Assembly: GCF_048544455.1 (NCBI RefSeq)
Contig: NC_133526.1
Span: forward strand, 9,378,001-9,442,000
Direction: 5' to 3'
DNA: 64,000 nucleotides
Source: Silene latifolia
Lineage: Eukaryota; Streptophyta; Magnoliopsida; Caryophyllales; Caryophyllaceae
Notes under the pieces: model-generated
What the model saw: only the letters and a program-made list of their open reading frames with translations
Database searches by the model: none
What the model was told of the DNA's origin: nothing
Program-made: the position numbers and the translations under genes
Shown: one piece after another, positions 1 through 11,763 of the stretch
How positions within the stretch are numbered: position 1 is the stretch's first letter
How the letters are laid out: each line of letters begins with the position of its first letter

Positions 1-1645
1 ACCAGAAGGCTTCTCATAAGTGGATTCCCCAGTTAAAGCGTTGTAATAATAAACAGCACCGGATTCAGTTCTATGGGCGCTCCAAGCATCCGATTGATTA
101 TTCTGAACAGCATCAGTTTTAGTGTCATTATCATTAAGCTGTTTACTGCTATCTGCAAAATGAACAATTTTCCTCCTCAATCCACAATTCCTCATCATAA
201 CATAAAAGGTGAGCAAACGCATCAATATATCACACCCAAGGACATATTTCTCGTCCTTTTGATAAGAAACGGGAACAAATTCTACATAGTAGGTCCTAGG
301 GTTGTTAATGAGACGAGACAGCTCGCGAGCAACTTGAGCTCGGCTCGGCTCGTGTGAGCTTGGCTCGGGCTCGGCTCGAGAGCTTAACGAGTAAAGCCGA
401 GCTAACGTTAGTTTGGCTCGAAAAGCTCGTGAGCGGCTCGAACTTGTGTAATTAGATAAGATATTACTCATATTTTATAAAAATATTTTGTCATGGTTAT
501 ATATTTGTATCACACATTCACACATATAAAATATGTCTCATTGATTTAATTTCCAATATTTGTATATAAAATTTTCGAGCGTTGCTATTGAAAATATCAA
601 GAGAGAAAACGAAAATTCAACAATTATATATAGGCTCGAGCTCGAGTTTGGCTTGAGCTCGCGTTAAAGCTCGCAAGCTTGATAACGAGTTTCAAGCTCG
701 GGTAAGCTCGAGCTCGAGTTTTACTTTACGATCACAAGCCGAGCAAGGCCAAGCTCAAGCTCGGGCTCGACTCGGCTCCTTAACACCCCTAGTAGGTCCA
801 TATAATTTGGAAAATTAATGACGAGCTGTATAATAGGTGGTAATACTAAAATGTAATACTAATATCACTAGTATCATCCTCATATGATATAGCCAGTGAC
901 GGAGCAAGAGTCTAGCAGGATTTACAGTCCTAGGCGATGAGAAATTTGACATTTTCACCTCCAAATTTCCCAATTATGCTTTAATTCCCAAATTTCAAAT
1001 CACGGCTCCACCACTAAATAATAAGTACTCCGTACTACCTAAGCAAAGTAAGTGAAGCCAGCGGATCAATGAAGGACAAGTTCTACCACAAGTCCACAAG
1101 TCGGGACAATCAAATAATACCTAACTACCGATTTTGTGAGACGTATTTTAATCAAAGATAAAAAAATGATTAGGACGGAGAATAAAAAAGAAAAACAAAC
1201 CAGTTCCAGGAGGCAGGACATCCGGCGATTGCTGCATTGGATTAGAAGTGGCGGTAGCAACAGGCGTAACGCCGGGAGGCTGCGCGTCAGGCAGAGGTAC
1301 AACAACCCGCGGCGAGGTAAAACCGAAAGGAGCAGGATAAATAGGAGGATGTGCGTAAACAGGCGGGAGAAATGGAGGTCGCATTGCAGACACCGTCTGC
1401 GGCGGAGCTTGTGGCTGAGATTGAGGGAACCAGAGCGGTGGAGGAGGGAGACCGGCGGCGGCCTGAGGCGGAATGTACGGAGGAGGATATAAGAGACGCG
1501 GTTGGTTTGGTGGATGAAGTAGCATTGGTCTCGCCATAGATAACGGCGGCGGTGGTGGTGGTTGTGTGGCGAATGGACGTGGCGCGGTGGTTGAGGAGGA
1601 TAGCGACGAAGTGGATGTTGATGTTGGTGCGGTGGTTGCCGCCAT
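1..1645 (-). CDS. WW-domain pre-mRNA-processing protein 40C-like, 5' part
   Basis: Two exons are visible, and the rest lies beyond the left edge. Exon 1 (1645 down to 1201) starts at an ATG at 1645 and encodes about 148 residues rich in Pro, Ala and Ser, including a run of six prolines. It ends at a GT donor (1200-1199) in phase 1. Exon 2 starts at 152 after a TTTTGCAG acceptor and runs off the window. The split codon rejoins as Asp, and the frame continues into a WW-domain core: first Trp, then SGAVYYYNALTG, then STYEKPSG. WW domains bind proline-rich ligands. In the PRP40/TCERG1 family they sit before FF domains and bridge splicing factors and the RNA polymerase II tail in the nucleus. A proline-rich N terminus followed by 'YYYN-TGESTYEKP' fits plant PRP40C; the FF domains needed to confirm it are off-window. 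Intron 1 (153-1200) carries a hAT element. Splicing is clear; the family name is moderately sure. Confidence 0.72.
297..791. mobile_element. Non-autonomous hAT element (AGCTCG-rich)
   Basis: A 495-bp insertion in intron 1 of the PRP40C-like gene. It is flanked by a perfect 8-bp duplication, GTAGGTCC (289-296 and 792-799). The ends are inverted repeats, TAGGGTTGTTAA against TAGGGGTGTTAA, typical of plant hAT elements, which make 8-bp duplications. The subterminal regions are dense in GCTCG/CGAGC words that can fold on each other; the middle is AT-rich. No transposase is present. Confidence 0.9.
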
Positions 1646-1881
1646 GTGAGCAGTGGAGAGGATGATTAATTGATTTGATTGAATTTAGTGAAAGCCCTAA
1701 TTCGATGTTGCTTATTTGCTTCTAGTTCCTAGTATGTTTACGGAAGAGGAAAAATGAGACCAAGGACTCAAGGAGGGACTTGCACTCGCTGACTAGCAAA
1801 ATGGCTAGTGTGTTCACAAATAAGACCATACAACCTGTTATACAGTAGCATTGTACAATAGAGTCATATATTATATATACT

Positions 1882-2195
1882 GAAGCTGCGAAGCGAGGAC
1901 ATACTAAGATTGTGGTGGAAAGTGATTGCTTGCCAGTCATCGATAGGTTGAAGAAGAAGGACACGGGACGGAGCATGTTTTCTCTTGTGTTGCAGGACAT
2001 TTTATTGTTATATTTTGTTTTCTTCTGTTTTTTGGTCGTATACGAATCGCAAGAACAATAGTGTAGCGCATTCTTTAGCTCATCTGGTACCTAGAGTAGT
2101 CGGTAGATATGTGTGGTTGGATACTTTACCACCGACTGCGAACAATGATGTTTGTTTTGGGTCTCGATTAATGCAGTAAGGCCTTCGGGTTTTCT

Positions 2196-2225
<30 letters not shown>
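1882..2225 (+). mobile_element. 5'-truncated L1-type LINE tail (RNase H-like end plus poly(A))
   Basis: Starting at 1882 one frame reads as the RNase H-like region found at the C-terminus of many plant L1 elements (KIVVESDCLPVIDRLKKKD). A second frame continues it (WSYTNRKNNSVAHSLAHLVP) to a stop at 2179, so at least one frameshift separates the two. A short 3' UTR and a 26-base A-run at 2200-2225 follow. This is the usual 3' remnant of a 5'-truncated LINE. No clear target-site duplication was found. An RNase H-like domain from another retroposon remains possible. Confidence 0.65.
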
Positions 2226-2226
<1 letters not shown>

Positions 2227-3013
2227 CCAATTAAAAAAAAAGTTTGACGCGCATCTCAATTCTCAAATCTCTTTTAAACGACTCTCAATTCTCACACAAC
2301 CACTTGAAACCTTTCTCTCATCTCTCTTAAGCGATTCTCAATTCTCAAATCTCAATCGCATCATAACTTAGGGGTTTAGGGTCAGGGTTTTATATAATCT
2401 CTCTTAAACGAATAGTTACCGTCCTCTTTTAAAAAAAAAAATTGTAAAACACAATAAAGTTACGAAACACTACTTTTAGGCCGAAGTTTGACCCAACTTA
2501 ATAAAAATTCGTTGGTGACTGACTATTAATTACTCCAATAAGTCTCTTTGTGACGGATATAGTCACAAACTTATGACGGGTTAAATATCACTCACATGAG
2601 TAGATAAGATAAAAATAGAGTGTCTAGTGACTTACAAATCATTTGTCTTTATCTACCCATTCACTTTATTTCACTCTCTTCTTAATTTAAATCTAAATCA
2701 CCTTATACAATCCTTAACAATCCCAAATTTTTAGAATTGAATAATCCAATTCATAAACAACCCCAATTTCTTGTGATTATCCTCTGAATCTTGCTGGGCG
2801 AATTAATATAAAGGGTTTGTTGGATAAATGGGGGGAAATTAAGAAATAAGGGCATGATTTCGAGGGAGAACAAAAATAACAGAAAATGTCAAACATACTT
2901 GACACGTGCGAACTATTATGACACCGGAAATGAATTAAATTGATGGAATTCGGTCAAAAAATAGTGTTTTGTAACTTTTTTGGTTTTTAAAGGTAGTGTT
3001 TTGCAGTTTTGTT

Positions 3014-3201
3014 AAGGGAAATGATAAATACAACCCACTGGGTTGTATTTAAACATTTAATACCCTTCTATATTTGGCATTAATTTAGAAATTAGAGAGT
3101 AAATTACACATAAATCAATGTCATTAATGCATATATTAACTATTTATTTCCTATTTTAGTTGCTTAAGTACAACCCAGTGGGTTGTATTTATCATAACCC
3201 T
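3014..3201. mobile_element. Small TIR element (MITE)
   Basis: About 190 bp bounded by long inverted repeats. The left end reads ATGATAAATACAACCCACTG and the right end is its reverse complement, continuing into GGGTTGTA. Each terminal repeat is itself nearly palindromic (TACAACCC-ACT-GGGTTGTA). It contains no coding sequence. The target duplication is uncertain. Confidence 0.7.
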
Positions 3202-3318
3202 TTTTTTAAAGGGTTGTGTCTGACAAAAAATCCTTATTATAGCGCGATAAGCCTCTCCTTAGAATGTATTATCGTGCTAAGTTTAAGACAAGACGAGTCA
3301 AGTATATACATCTTTTAT

Positions 3319-3681
3319 GGGCATGTTTGACCTCAGTAGTTGGATTATACATCTGATGTATTACCACCAATTCTATAGTTTCTGAGCATTACAATAAAAA
3401 TTTTGAGTTTTGTTTAAAAAATTATGAGTTTTACTATAAAGTTTTTGAGCTTATTCACTTAAACATTAAGCTCTAAAAAATTACAATAAAACTCAAAAAC
3501 ATTACATATAAATTTAGTAAAATTTGAGTTTTGATGAAAAAAAAAAAGTAAAATCTAAATAAGTTCAAAAAAAATACATATATGCTCAAAAACAAATAAA
3601 GTTTGAGATAATAAACTCAAAAAATATACATATATGCTCAAAAATAAAAAAGTTGGAGGTAGTACATCGATGCATGTCCCT
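3319..3681. repeat. AT-rich element with imperfect inverted ends
   Basis: The left part (CATCTGATGTATTACCACC, about 3350) and the reverse complement of the right part (CATCGATGTACTACCTCC, about 3672) match imperfectly over about 40 bp. The interior is A/T-rich and repeats GAGTTTT and CTCAAAA words. It is probably an old TIR element; no family was assigned. Confidence 0.45.
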
Positions 3682-3914
3682 TTTTCTCGTTTGATCTCGC
3701 TTTAATAAAACTGTTTTTGCTTTTAAAAATAAGTTTTTTAATAAAGTACTTCTTGATAAAACTGTTGATGTTTAAGCTAATTTTTTTTTTTTTTTTTAAA
3801 GTATAATTTTACTCAAGATAAGACCCGGGAAAATGAGGTATACTCCCTACTTTTGGTACTTCTGCACATGGGTATTATCGTCAATTAACTTCCCCAAAAC
3901 CCCTCAAAGGCGGA

Positions 3915-3922
3915 TATATAAG
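3915..3922 (+). promoter_or_regulatory. TATA box of the lysine-rich gene
   Basis: TATATAAG lies about 115 bp upstream of the exon-1 ATG at 4036, followed by a C/T-rich leader. Position and match are those of a plant core promoter. Confidence 0.55.
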
Positions 3923-4035
3923 GACAACAATATCAAATTTTCCCTTCGGACATAATACAACTTACCACGCCATTTTCGCCCCTTCACTTCAACTTACGCT
4001 GTGCTCTGTTCGGCGAATCTCAAAGCGTCACAAAA

Positions 4036-6429
4036 ATGGAGAAAATTACGGTTCGTAATCTCTTTCTCACACATTTTTGTGTGTTCTTCACTTTATCTTC
4101 AATTCAATTTTAGCTAACATTCTTTTTTCCGTCACTTTATCTGAACTAAATGCTCTGTAATTGTTCTTGTTTCGTTCTTTTTTTTCGGAATTTAATGAGA
4201 AAAATTTAGGTTTTCTACGTAATTTAAGCTATAGATTCTTTTATGCTATGGAGTACTGTAGTTCTATGGAGTTGAACTGATTTCGGCAAAATTTACTTTC
4301 TATGTGTTCATGAGAAGCTTGAGATATAAGTTTCTTCGTTGTTTGCAAGATTTGTTCGATTATTTTCTTGATATTTATGCTGTTTAAGTTTAATACCGTC
4401 GCCTGCTTTGCTGATTTATCGATTGCGTTCTTGAGCGGAAAATTCACTTCAATTTGTGAAAATTCACTTCATAAGAAGCTTGAGAGTGAAGTTTCTTCGT
4501 TGTTTGCATATAAGATTTGTTCGATTAGTTTCCTATTATTACGCTGTTTAAGTTTAATGCCGTCGCCTGCTTTGCTGATTTTTACGATTGTGTTCATGTG
4601 CGGAAATTCACTTTAATTTTTTAATATTCCGCCAATGTTTTGAATTCGGAGTTTTTGTTTCAGAAGTTGCTTCCTTGTTTGAAGATTTGTTCGATTATTT
4701 TCCTAATATTTACGCTGTTTATGTTTAATGCAGTCGTTTGCTTCGCTGATTTTTTGATTGTGTTCTTGCACGGAAATTCACTTCGATTTGTGAAATTTCC
4801 GGCCGATTGTTTGGATTCGGAGAATTTTGTTGAAGAACTTGCGCAACTGTTGCACGATCGCTCTTCTGTAAAAGTTTTGATTGAATTCGTTGAATATTTC
4901 AAAGCATTCGTAGTTATTTCTCAATATTTCGGATTTTTGCAGCATATATTATAATGTTAGTTCGTTGCTAGAATCCAGATTACACACAGTTTGAAGGCCT
5001 CTAGCCTCTAGGCGTGATATTATTAAAACAAGGTCGTGATACTGTAAATCATTTTGTAAAGGTTTTGAATATCACCGCGACCGTATTTTATCACCGTATT
5101 TTGAGGAGACATTGACCATATCTAGTGAGATTAGGCCGTCTCAATTAAATCGTGATAGAAACCGGTATTTAATAATAGGTGTTACTTTAGCCGCTGTAGT
5201 TTCTGATATGATGCACGTTAACTGCTTTGTTGTTTTCTTTTGGTAGAAAATGTTAACTGCTTTGTATGAATTGATTGTACGGAGTAAATTTAGGGACATT
5301 GTTAATGAATGCGTGTAAGCATGACTATTGATTTTCAGGATATGTAACGAGTTGTGTTACTTAGATCGAACATACATAATGTTGCTCTTATAGTTTCGAG
5401 AAATCTTGCCTGTGAACACAAGAATGGTTAAGTAGTCCTACCTTCCATTATGATTTTTTATAACGAAAAAAAGAGGAGTGAAACTGGATTAGTTTCGATT
5501 TTGCTGAGACTTGGCCGTTTCTGGTATAAAGTAGTAGTAAATCTAAATTGAATGAAAAATGTTTGCTAAGATGTTCAAAATCATGTCCTATAATCTATAG
5601 CATAGTAATTGCTACATTCATATGTTTACGAATGAATATTACTGTTGTTTTTATGTTGTCGTGATTGTAATGACATTGAAAAAAAATGCAGGAGAATCTC
5701 AGCATCATTCCATGGTTGGTGAACTCAAATCTTCACAAAATGGATGTGATTGTTAGTCACATTGACCCTACGGCACTCGAGTTGAGCAAGAAGAAGTTCA
5801 AAAAGAGCATGGAGGAAAAGTCTGATGCCTTGGTTTCAAGAGCAAAAAAGGAAGTCAAGTCTTTCAAGAAAGTTGCTAAAGCTGACAGGTACAAGATTTA
5901 CCCCAAATTGACTAAACTGGGCAAAAAGCTGAGGAAGATTTGCCTAGAGTTGCAGAGAACTCGTAAGTTGGTGAAGAGATTGATGAGCATTCACCCCGGT
6001 CCATGTCAAGCTATGATGCTTGCAAAGAGAATCCTTCTGAAAGCTGATATTATGGTTGATGTGATGATGGACTACATCCAGGAGCTCCGCTTCTATGTCA
6101 CAGGCCTTGCAAAGGACATTAAGAACAATCCCAAGATGAATTCAGTTTCCGTGAGCCTTGATATCTTCAATTGGAAATATCCTGAAGGAGAAAATCCAAA
6201 CAAGGTTGCCAATGTTGCTAGCAGATCTGATTTTGTTGCAGTCAAGCGCTTCAAAACTATAACGCGTTGCAGCAACATATCACTTGAGTTTGCTGACACC
6301 CTTGATCAGAACAGTGCAGCAAAACTGGTGAAATCGGCTTTACGAGCTGGTTTTCCTGCTGAGAACCTAATCATTCCCGAGGCAGTTCGAGTCCGTGTTG
6401 CAGATGGTGGTTCAGTTGAGAAGTACTGA
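4036..6429 (+). CDS. Unrecognised lysine-rich protein, 250 aa, two exons
   Basis: Exon 1 (4036-4050) codes for only five residues (MEKIT) before a GT donor. Exon 2 (5692-6429) follows a polypurine/T-rich tract and TGCAG acceptor and joins in phase 0, giving 250 residues. The first third is very basic, with heptad-like Lys, Leu and Glu spacing (residues about 30-100) that suggests a helical or coiled-coil segment. The middle contains HPGPCQAMMLAKRILLKAD; the end is less charged. No signal peptide, membrane segment or known catalytic motif is seen. A TATA box and C/T-rich leader lie upstream, and an AATAAA-like signal lies near 6477. The long first intron (1.64 kb) contains three diverged copies of one segment. 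I do not recognise the family. The alternative is that translation starts inside exon 2 (MDVIVSH, 5739). The open 738-base exon and consistent splicing argue for a real gene. Confidence 0.7.
4311..4850 (+). repeat. Three diverged tandem copies of an intron segment
   Basis: Within intron 1 a segment of about 160-200 bp occurs three times (starts near 4311, 4471 and 4676). Shared words in order include GATTTGTTCGATTA, GCTGTTTAAGTTTAAT, CTTTGCTGATTT and GGAAATTCACTT. The copies differ by many substitutions and small indels, so the amplification is old. It produces chance open frames that are not genes. Confidence 0.8.
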
Positions 6430-7242
6430 AACGTATCTGAATGGCCAAAGGTAGTACACTACATCTGATCTCCGCAAATAAAGTCATCACTTATCCTGCT
6501 TGATTGTTGACAAGTCCATTGTAGATATCCACTGAGCAGAGGAAGATTGCTACAGTCTATAACAGCTTGTTCTAAGCTCATTTTCTCATACTGATTTTGA
6601 CACGTAACGCTTCCAAGTACTAGCCACCTTCTCCATGGCAACACACACACACACACAGCCAGTTTGAGAAAATTTGCTCTTAAGTCTTTTTTGTTTCTGA
6701 GTGTATGACATACTAAAGCATACTTTTGTACTCAAACTTGAAGCATCTAAAGAGCTTTTTAGCGGTATTCAGTGGTGAAGAGCTGCGTATTGTTTCAGTA
6801 GGAATGCAAGATATAACAGGTTTACATACTGAGCCAGTAACTGTGGTACTTTATCACAGTGTTGGTCGATATCCAGTTAAAACAGTCGTAAACCGCGTTA
6901 ACAGTTGTAAATTGATGTTGTGTGGTGTCGTGTCCAATATACCAACTCGTACACTCCCAAGTAACTCTGTGGTGCTCCTCTGAACCATATTCCCTTGACC
7001 TTGAGTTGTAGGACTTTGAGTGATGACAGGTCAGTTCCGACCTGTGCAGTTTCATTCAGAGAACAAATACACTTAGATAACATCACAAGCTTTACATCCA
7101 TATAAGATCCACATACAGGAAATGGTTGCGTATAACTCTACTTACTCTAGGTAAGAAGCTTTAAATGGCGCAATATTATTTTACCTGAAGTCAGAAGTGC
7201 TTTTATGTTGTTTTGACACGAAGGTGGGAGTCATAGAGACAC

Positions 7243-7392
7243 GAGGTGCACTGATTATTCAAACGTACATATGTTTAAACTATGAATTTGTGCAACAGTA
7301 GTATTTTTTTTTTCTTAAAGAAGGTAACATGCAAATGACTGAAAATTAAGGATAAGAAGAAGAGAAGGCCAGAAGGGTAAAATAAAAGTGTG
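7243..7392 (+). repeat. Direct repeat, copy A
   Basis: About 150 bp sharing order and most bases with 9178-9316. Shared words include GTACATATGTTTAAACTA, AATTTGTGCAACA, GGTAACATGCAAATGA and AAGGATAAGAAGAAGAGAAG. The copies lie 1.9 kb apart in the same orientation. Confidence 0.8.
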
Positions 7393-9177
7393 TTACCAAG
7401 TACGGAGTCTTACCCTTGTGTTAGCAACACAAAGAGACTGTGTCCGAATGACCCAAGATGACGTTGAAAACTACTTGGAATGATACTTGGAATGACTGGT
7501 ACTTCACAAAAATTAAAAAAACGCAGCTACTTTAGTGAACCATTTTGCTTTATTCCATCATATTCTGCAACCAAAGAGTAAGGAGTCTTCGACTCCATAG
7601 AAAAAACTTTTATTAAAATTCTTTTAAAAAAAAACAGTTTTTCACTGTTTTTAAGGAGCGGCAGTCCCTGTTAGCTATCCTCGCCCCGCCACAGGACCAA
7701 TTTATATTCTGAGAAAATGTTGGTAAGAAAGCAAACTCACTTAGCTTCAATTTGGCATACGGCGGACCTCCTATTTCAGCTTGAGCTAGGAGTTATACTG
7801 TCTGCTGCAACTCATAAGTCATAACTGACCTGTCAACACTGTAAATAAAAACTATAACTCATAACTCAGGCCGCATTTTGTACTTGTAATACTTGAACCA
7901 ACCAGGCAAATATGGAAGTTAACAACAAATAAGCCACTAAAAGACCACATTATACGTAGTGATTAGACGCCGTGAGAGCATTTGAACTAGAAAAACGAAA
8001 GACAGTGATAGGCCATAAAGCATATGATTCATAATCTATAGCCAAGACGCGAGAAAATGTCGCCATGACATTGCCCGCTGCCCCAAGTGATAGAAATAGC
8101 TTTCCCTGCCATATTTAAACAAGAAAAGGAAATAAAACCCAACATTAATTATATGACTCACCTGTATATCAGAATATCAGTCATTTTACTTTTCTGGTCT
8201 TTTAGAAAATCAATCTTCACTGTAGTAGGCAAACAATTTAGAACCGTCCCAAGCATATAAGGTGCCTATTATACACAAGTGAGAAAAAAGAAGCGAGCAT
8301 TGCTGCATATAGGTTGATATCATTGGAATGCAAAAAATCACACTTTGTGACTTAGCGGAAATAGCAACGGGAAAACCTAATATACTATGTCATCAGCAAA
8401 CAATCAAAATCAAACTTGAGATACTAAACATTTGAAAACTTTCAATTACCTTCACGACACATCCACATATTAGTATACTTCGGTCAGTAATACATTTGGT
8501 TACATCCACCAGAAGGTATGATCTTCTTAAGCATTTTTAGGCTTGAAACTAACAGGAAACACTTGAGCTAGGATGATTCTATGAAATTTACATGCCGCAA
8601 ATCCAAAAGTATAACGAGAACTCATTGCGAAAACCAACCAATGTGATACACTATGATGATTCTATGAAATTTACACGTCGCACATCCACCACAGGGAACA
8701 AGGTATATATCCAGCAGTCCTTTCATAGCTAATTTCATACTTAATGGAAGGTATATATCCACCACAAGGGACAAAATACCCTAATTTCTTAATTAATAGA
8801 AGGTATTACTAACAGTGGAAGAACTCAGAAATATTTTTCATTTGTGGGGCTCATCATCTCTTACGTTGACGCACAAGAAATAGTATACTGCGTACCTGGA
8901 ATTACAGAGATGTACTACGAAGAAACAGATGGAAACATATTCACAGAATAGCACTCTTCAGTCTACAAAAATCAGGCCAATTAGTAGGATGCGCTCAATA
9001 TGTACGAAACATTATGACCAAGACAAAACTATCATGTTTCAAAATTTAAACCATCCACATAACAACTCATGATAACATATCATATATACAGATTAGTTTG
9101 AGAAGACGCGAGGTACACTAAAGTGATGGATCTAAGGCGATGAGACACATGGCGTGAGGCGAAGGCGTGTCTCTTAT

Positions 9178-9316
9178 GAGGTGCATTGATTTTTCAAATG
9201 TACATATGTTTAAACTAAAAATTTGTGCAACAATAGTCTTTTTTTAATGAGGGTAACATGCAAATGAGTGAAAATAAAGGATAAGAAGAAGAGAAGAGTA
9301 AAATAAAAGAGTGTGG
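9178..9316 (+). repeat. Direct repeat, copy B
   Basis: Partner of 7243-7392, just downstream of the F-box gene's 3' end. It differs from copy A by scattered substitutions and small indels. No terminal structure marks it as a known element. Confidence 0.8.
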
Positions 9317-9489
9317 AAAACAACATACATACTCCCAATAACCAAGAAAGTCCTAAAGTGTATTTGAAGAAGAAAAAAACAAACCACCAACAGAATATAT
9401 TTATTTTCGAAGAGCACGTCAATTATCAATCTTAAACAAGTGATTAAGTGTCAATACGATTATGCTAGACCTCTTCAAAGAGCCTTAAA

Positions 9490-11643
9490 CTATGTATTTA
9501 ATGTCGTAAGGTAGTAAAGTTCGCCTGCAGTGGCCGTGGCCTTTCTTTTCTTGAGCTCATGCTCGAGCAATTTTCTAATGCTATCACAGTTAGCAAGCCC
9601 TCTATGGTACACAATCTTGAAATCCTTTAAGACACGCCTCCAGCAACTGGTTGGGTGGGCACGACAGCAGACGCAACTTTCTAATTCTGTCATTCTGTCT
9701 TCATATTGGAGCTGAAAATGAAATAAGACCCTTCAAGTGTAAGCAAAACGATACATCATCAGTCATCGCCAATGTAGCGAGACTAGACCTATTAAGCTAT
9801 GTATTCTTATTCATTTTCAAAAGAAACCATCTTATTAAGTTGTTAGTCCTCTATTTAATCAGCAAAAGTTCTCATTAGCAAAATAAATGCTCATTTAAGT
9901 CTCGAGGCATAGAACAAAAGTGAGAAAGAAATCGAATAAAAAGAAAGTGGTGTTACCTCAAGTGATAGAGCGGGCTCGAGATCTTCCTCACAAAAAGAGA
10001 TTGTTTTGGGGTGAGGAGAAAACCATAACAAGGCATCCGCATAGTTCAGAACATCATGAACCATCGAAGATGTTGCTAATATGAAGGTTAGATTTTGGAC
10101 ACCGGAAAGTGGAGGGCAAAACCTTTCTCGCAATTCTTGTGGGATGATCACAACCTACATGAGTACACAAATACAAGAAATAAGAAGAAACCCTTGAAAG
10201 AAAACCAGACCAGTTCCTTTCAGCCTTACTGCTCAACGTCTCACTGATGTTCTACAGGTTATTTAGATTTGTTCTCAGAGCCATGATCGCAATAAAAAGT
10301 CACAAAATTTCTAATTACATTTACAGGAAAAAAATAATTACAAGAAAGAGTGTGTGTGTGTGTACCTTTTTGGAATTGGTTTCTATATCCAGATGAGTTG
10401 ATTGGCTGAAGTTAGCGAGGAATGCTACAAGCTTGGAATACCATAGAATAGGGTTGAAAAGCGCACCACGAGGACGTTGCAAAATAAGAGAGGTGCGAAC
10501 AAATTGACATTTTGACAAGAGGGTTATTATGTTATGGTTAAGGGTAGTGTAATATCTGAAGAAGTCCATCTTGGAAGCATTCAGCTCGATTTGAGACAAA
10601 TTCGGGCAGTCCTCAATATCCAATCTTGTAAGACACCTAGAAGTGATCTTAATACACTTCAACTTGGGACAATCCAAGAGGGTTACAGCTTTCAAACGGG
10701 GAAACTCAGCGACATTATTAAAGAAATCATCAGATATGGCACAACCATTAATGAACAATTCTACCAAATTGTTACAAGAATAATTAGAAGTCACTCTGAG
10801 TTTGCATTTATTCATCTTAAGCTTAATAAGGGTCAAATATTCAAGAGCCGTAGTATCAATCTCAACTCGATTGAGATCATGTATGTGCATAACTTCGAGG
10901 TCTTTCAATTTAGAAAGACCTGAAAGTCGAAGCACCCTAACACCTTCACCTCCCAATAGTTGTAGCTTCTCCAAAGTTCCCCCACATTTACAAAGCAGGA
11001 TATCCAAAATCTTCTGGTCTAAATAATGGAGGCATATGAAATTGAGTTGTTTCAAGCAAGGAAGATTAATATAATACACCTCAGTTTCACTAATCAAGCT
11101 ACAGCCTTGCAACCACAACTTGGTTATTGTTTTGGATTCTAGGATACCATTAAAACGATTCCTAACCCCGCCTTCCGGAGTCGAGAAATTAAACTTGTTA
11201 ACATTGTGTTTGGCAACAGAAAACCATTGTGATACAACATCACAAGCATAAACAGTCATGTTGGGTACAAAAAGTGTCAAATTATCAAGAACATCCAAAG
11301 GTTGTCTCTTTTTAATGTAAATCTGCAATAATTGGTGTAACAACTGGACATACATTAAATGCTTGATAGTTTCATCAGAATCATGATTATTATTATTACT
11401 ATTATAAAAAGGTTGCAGCTTTTTGGGATGATTGGGGGGAAGATTGTCAAAATAATTGCAGAAGTGCTCAAAAAAGGAAAACCCAAAAGAAAAAGAGGGA
11501 AGAGTAACCCAAGTGTACCTCCAAACAGGAGACAGATAGCTTGTAGCAACAGCATCTCTCATGCAAAGGGAAGACATTATATGTTGTTTTATGTCATTGG
11601 GTAACTCTGATATTCTGTCTTTTCCTCTACTTGTTTCCTCCAT
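9490..11643 (-). CDS. F-box/LRR protein, 565 aa, three exons
   Basis: Exons run 11643-10366, 10154-9957 and 9711-9490 on the minus strand; all three junctions are phase 0 with GT-AG borders. Residues about 10-55 are an F-box (DRISELPNDIKQHIMSSL, then a conserved Trp/Arg pair), which would bind SKP1 in an SCF ubiquitin ligase. Residues about 150-400 are irregular plant-type leucine-rich repeats of the form L..L.L..C..L, the likely target-binding surface. The last two exons give a C-terminal tail with a cluster of charged residues (HELKKRK), consistent with the end region of FBD-type F-box proteins, though I see no clear FBD signature. Total length fits plant F-box/LRR proteins (400-600 aa). 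The ATG lies only about 110 bp from a TATA box that belongs to a Ty1/copia LTR, so the LTR may supply its promoter. The target is unknown. Confidence 0.85.
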
Positions 11644-11672
11644 CGGAATATGATGCTCAATACTGAATTGGG

Positions 11673-11722
11673 GATGGAGATTTTTTTTTTTTTTTTTTTT
11701 TTTTGAGGAAGGTGATGGAGAT
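11673..11722. mobile_element. Tiny poly(A) retroposition scar
   Basis: A T-run of about 24 followed by GAGGAAGGT is bracketed by the direct repeat GATGGAGAT (11673-11681 and 11714-11722). This looks like a retroposed transcript truncated to almost nothing but its A-tail, inserted in the minus orientation just upstream of the F-box start codon. Confidence 0.6.
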
Positions 11723-11753
11723 TAGTTAAAGACTAACTCCGGCTTGCAAAACA

Positions 11754-11763
11754 TTATATATAC
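11754..11763 (-). promoter_or_regulatory. TATA box inside the copia LTR, upstream of the F-box gene
   Basis: On the minus strand the sequence reads GGTATATATAATG. It lies about 110 bp upstream of the F-box ATG and inside the LTR fossil, so it is placed to drive the F-box gene. This role is inferred from position only. Confidence 0.5.

Larger units (their letters stand above)
6430..9489. other. Intergenic, no gene seen
   Basis: The 3' flank of the lysine-rich gene, a short (CA)n tract at 6641-6657, then AT-rich spacer. It holds one of two copies of a 140-bp direct repeat (7243-7392; the other is at 9178-9316). It also holds a block at 7431-7510 that recurs near 38415. Short repeated phrases (GATTCTATGAAATTTACA, near 8575 and 8660) suggest local duplication. 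No reading frame here looks coding. Confidence 0.6.

Noticed and set aside
1136-1539. Plus-strand Arg-rich frames
   Set aside because: They are the antisense of the proline-rich exon of the PRP40C-like gene, which has consistent splicing and a WW domain.
4241-4954. Several 60-100 codon frames on both strands
   Set aside because: They lie in intron 1 of the lysine-rich gene and arise from the tandem intron repeat.
6726-7101. Frames on both strands after the lysine-rich gene
   Set aside because: No protein-like composition or splice context; probably 3' flank.
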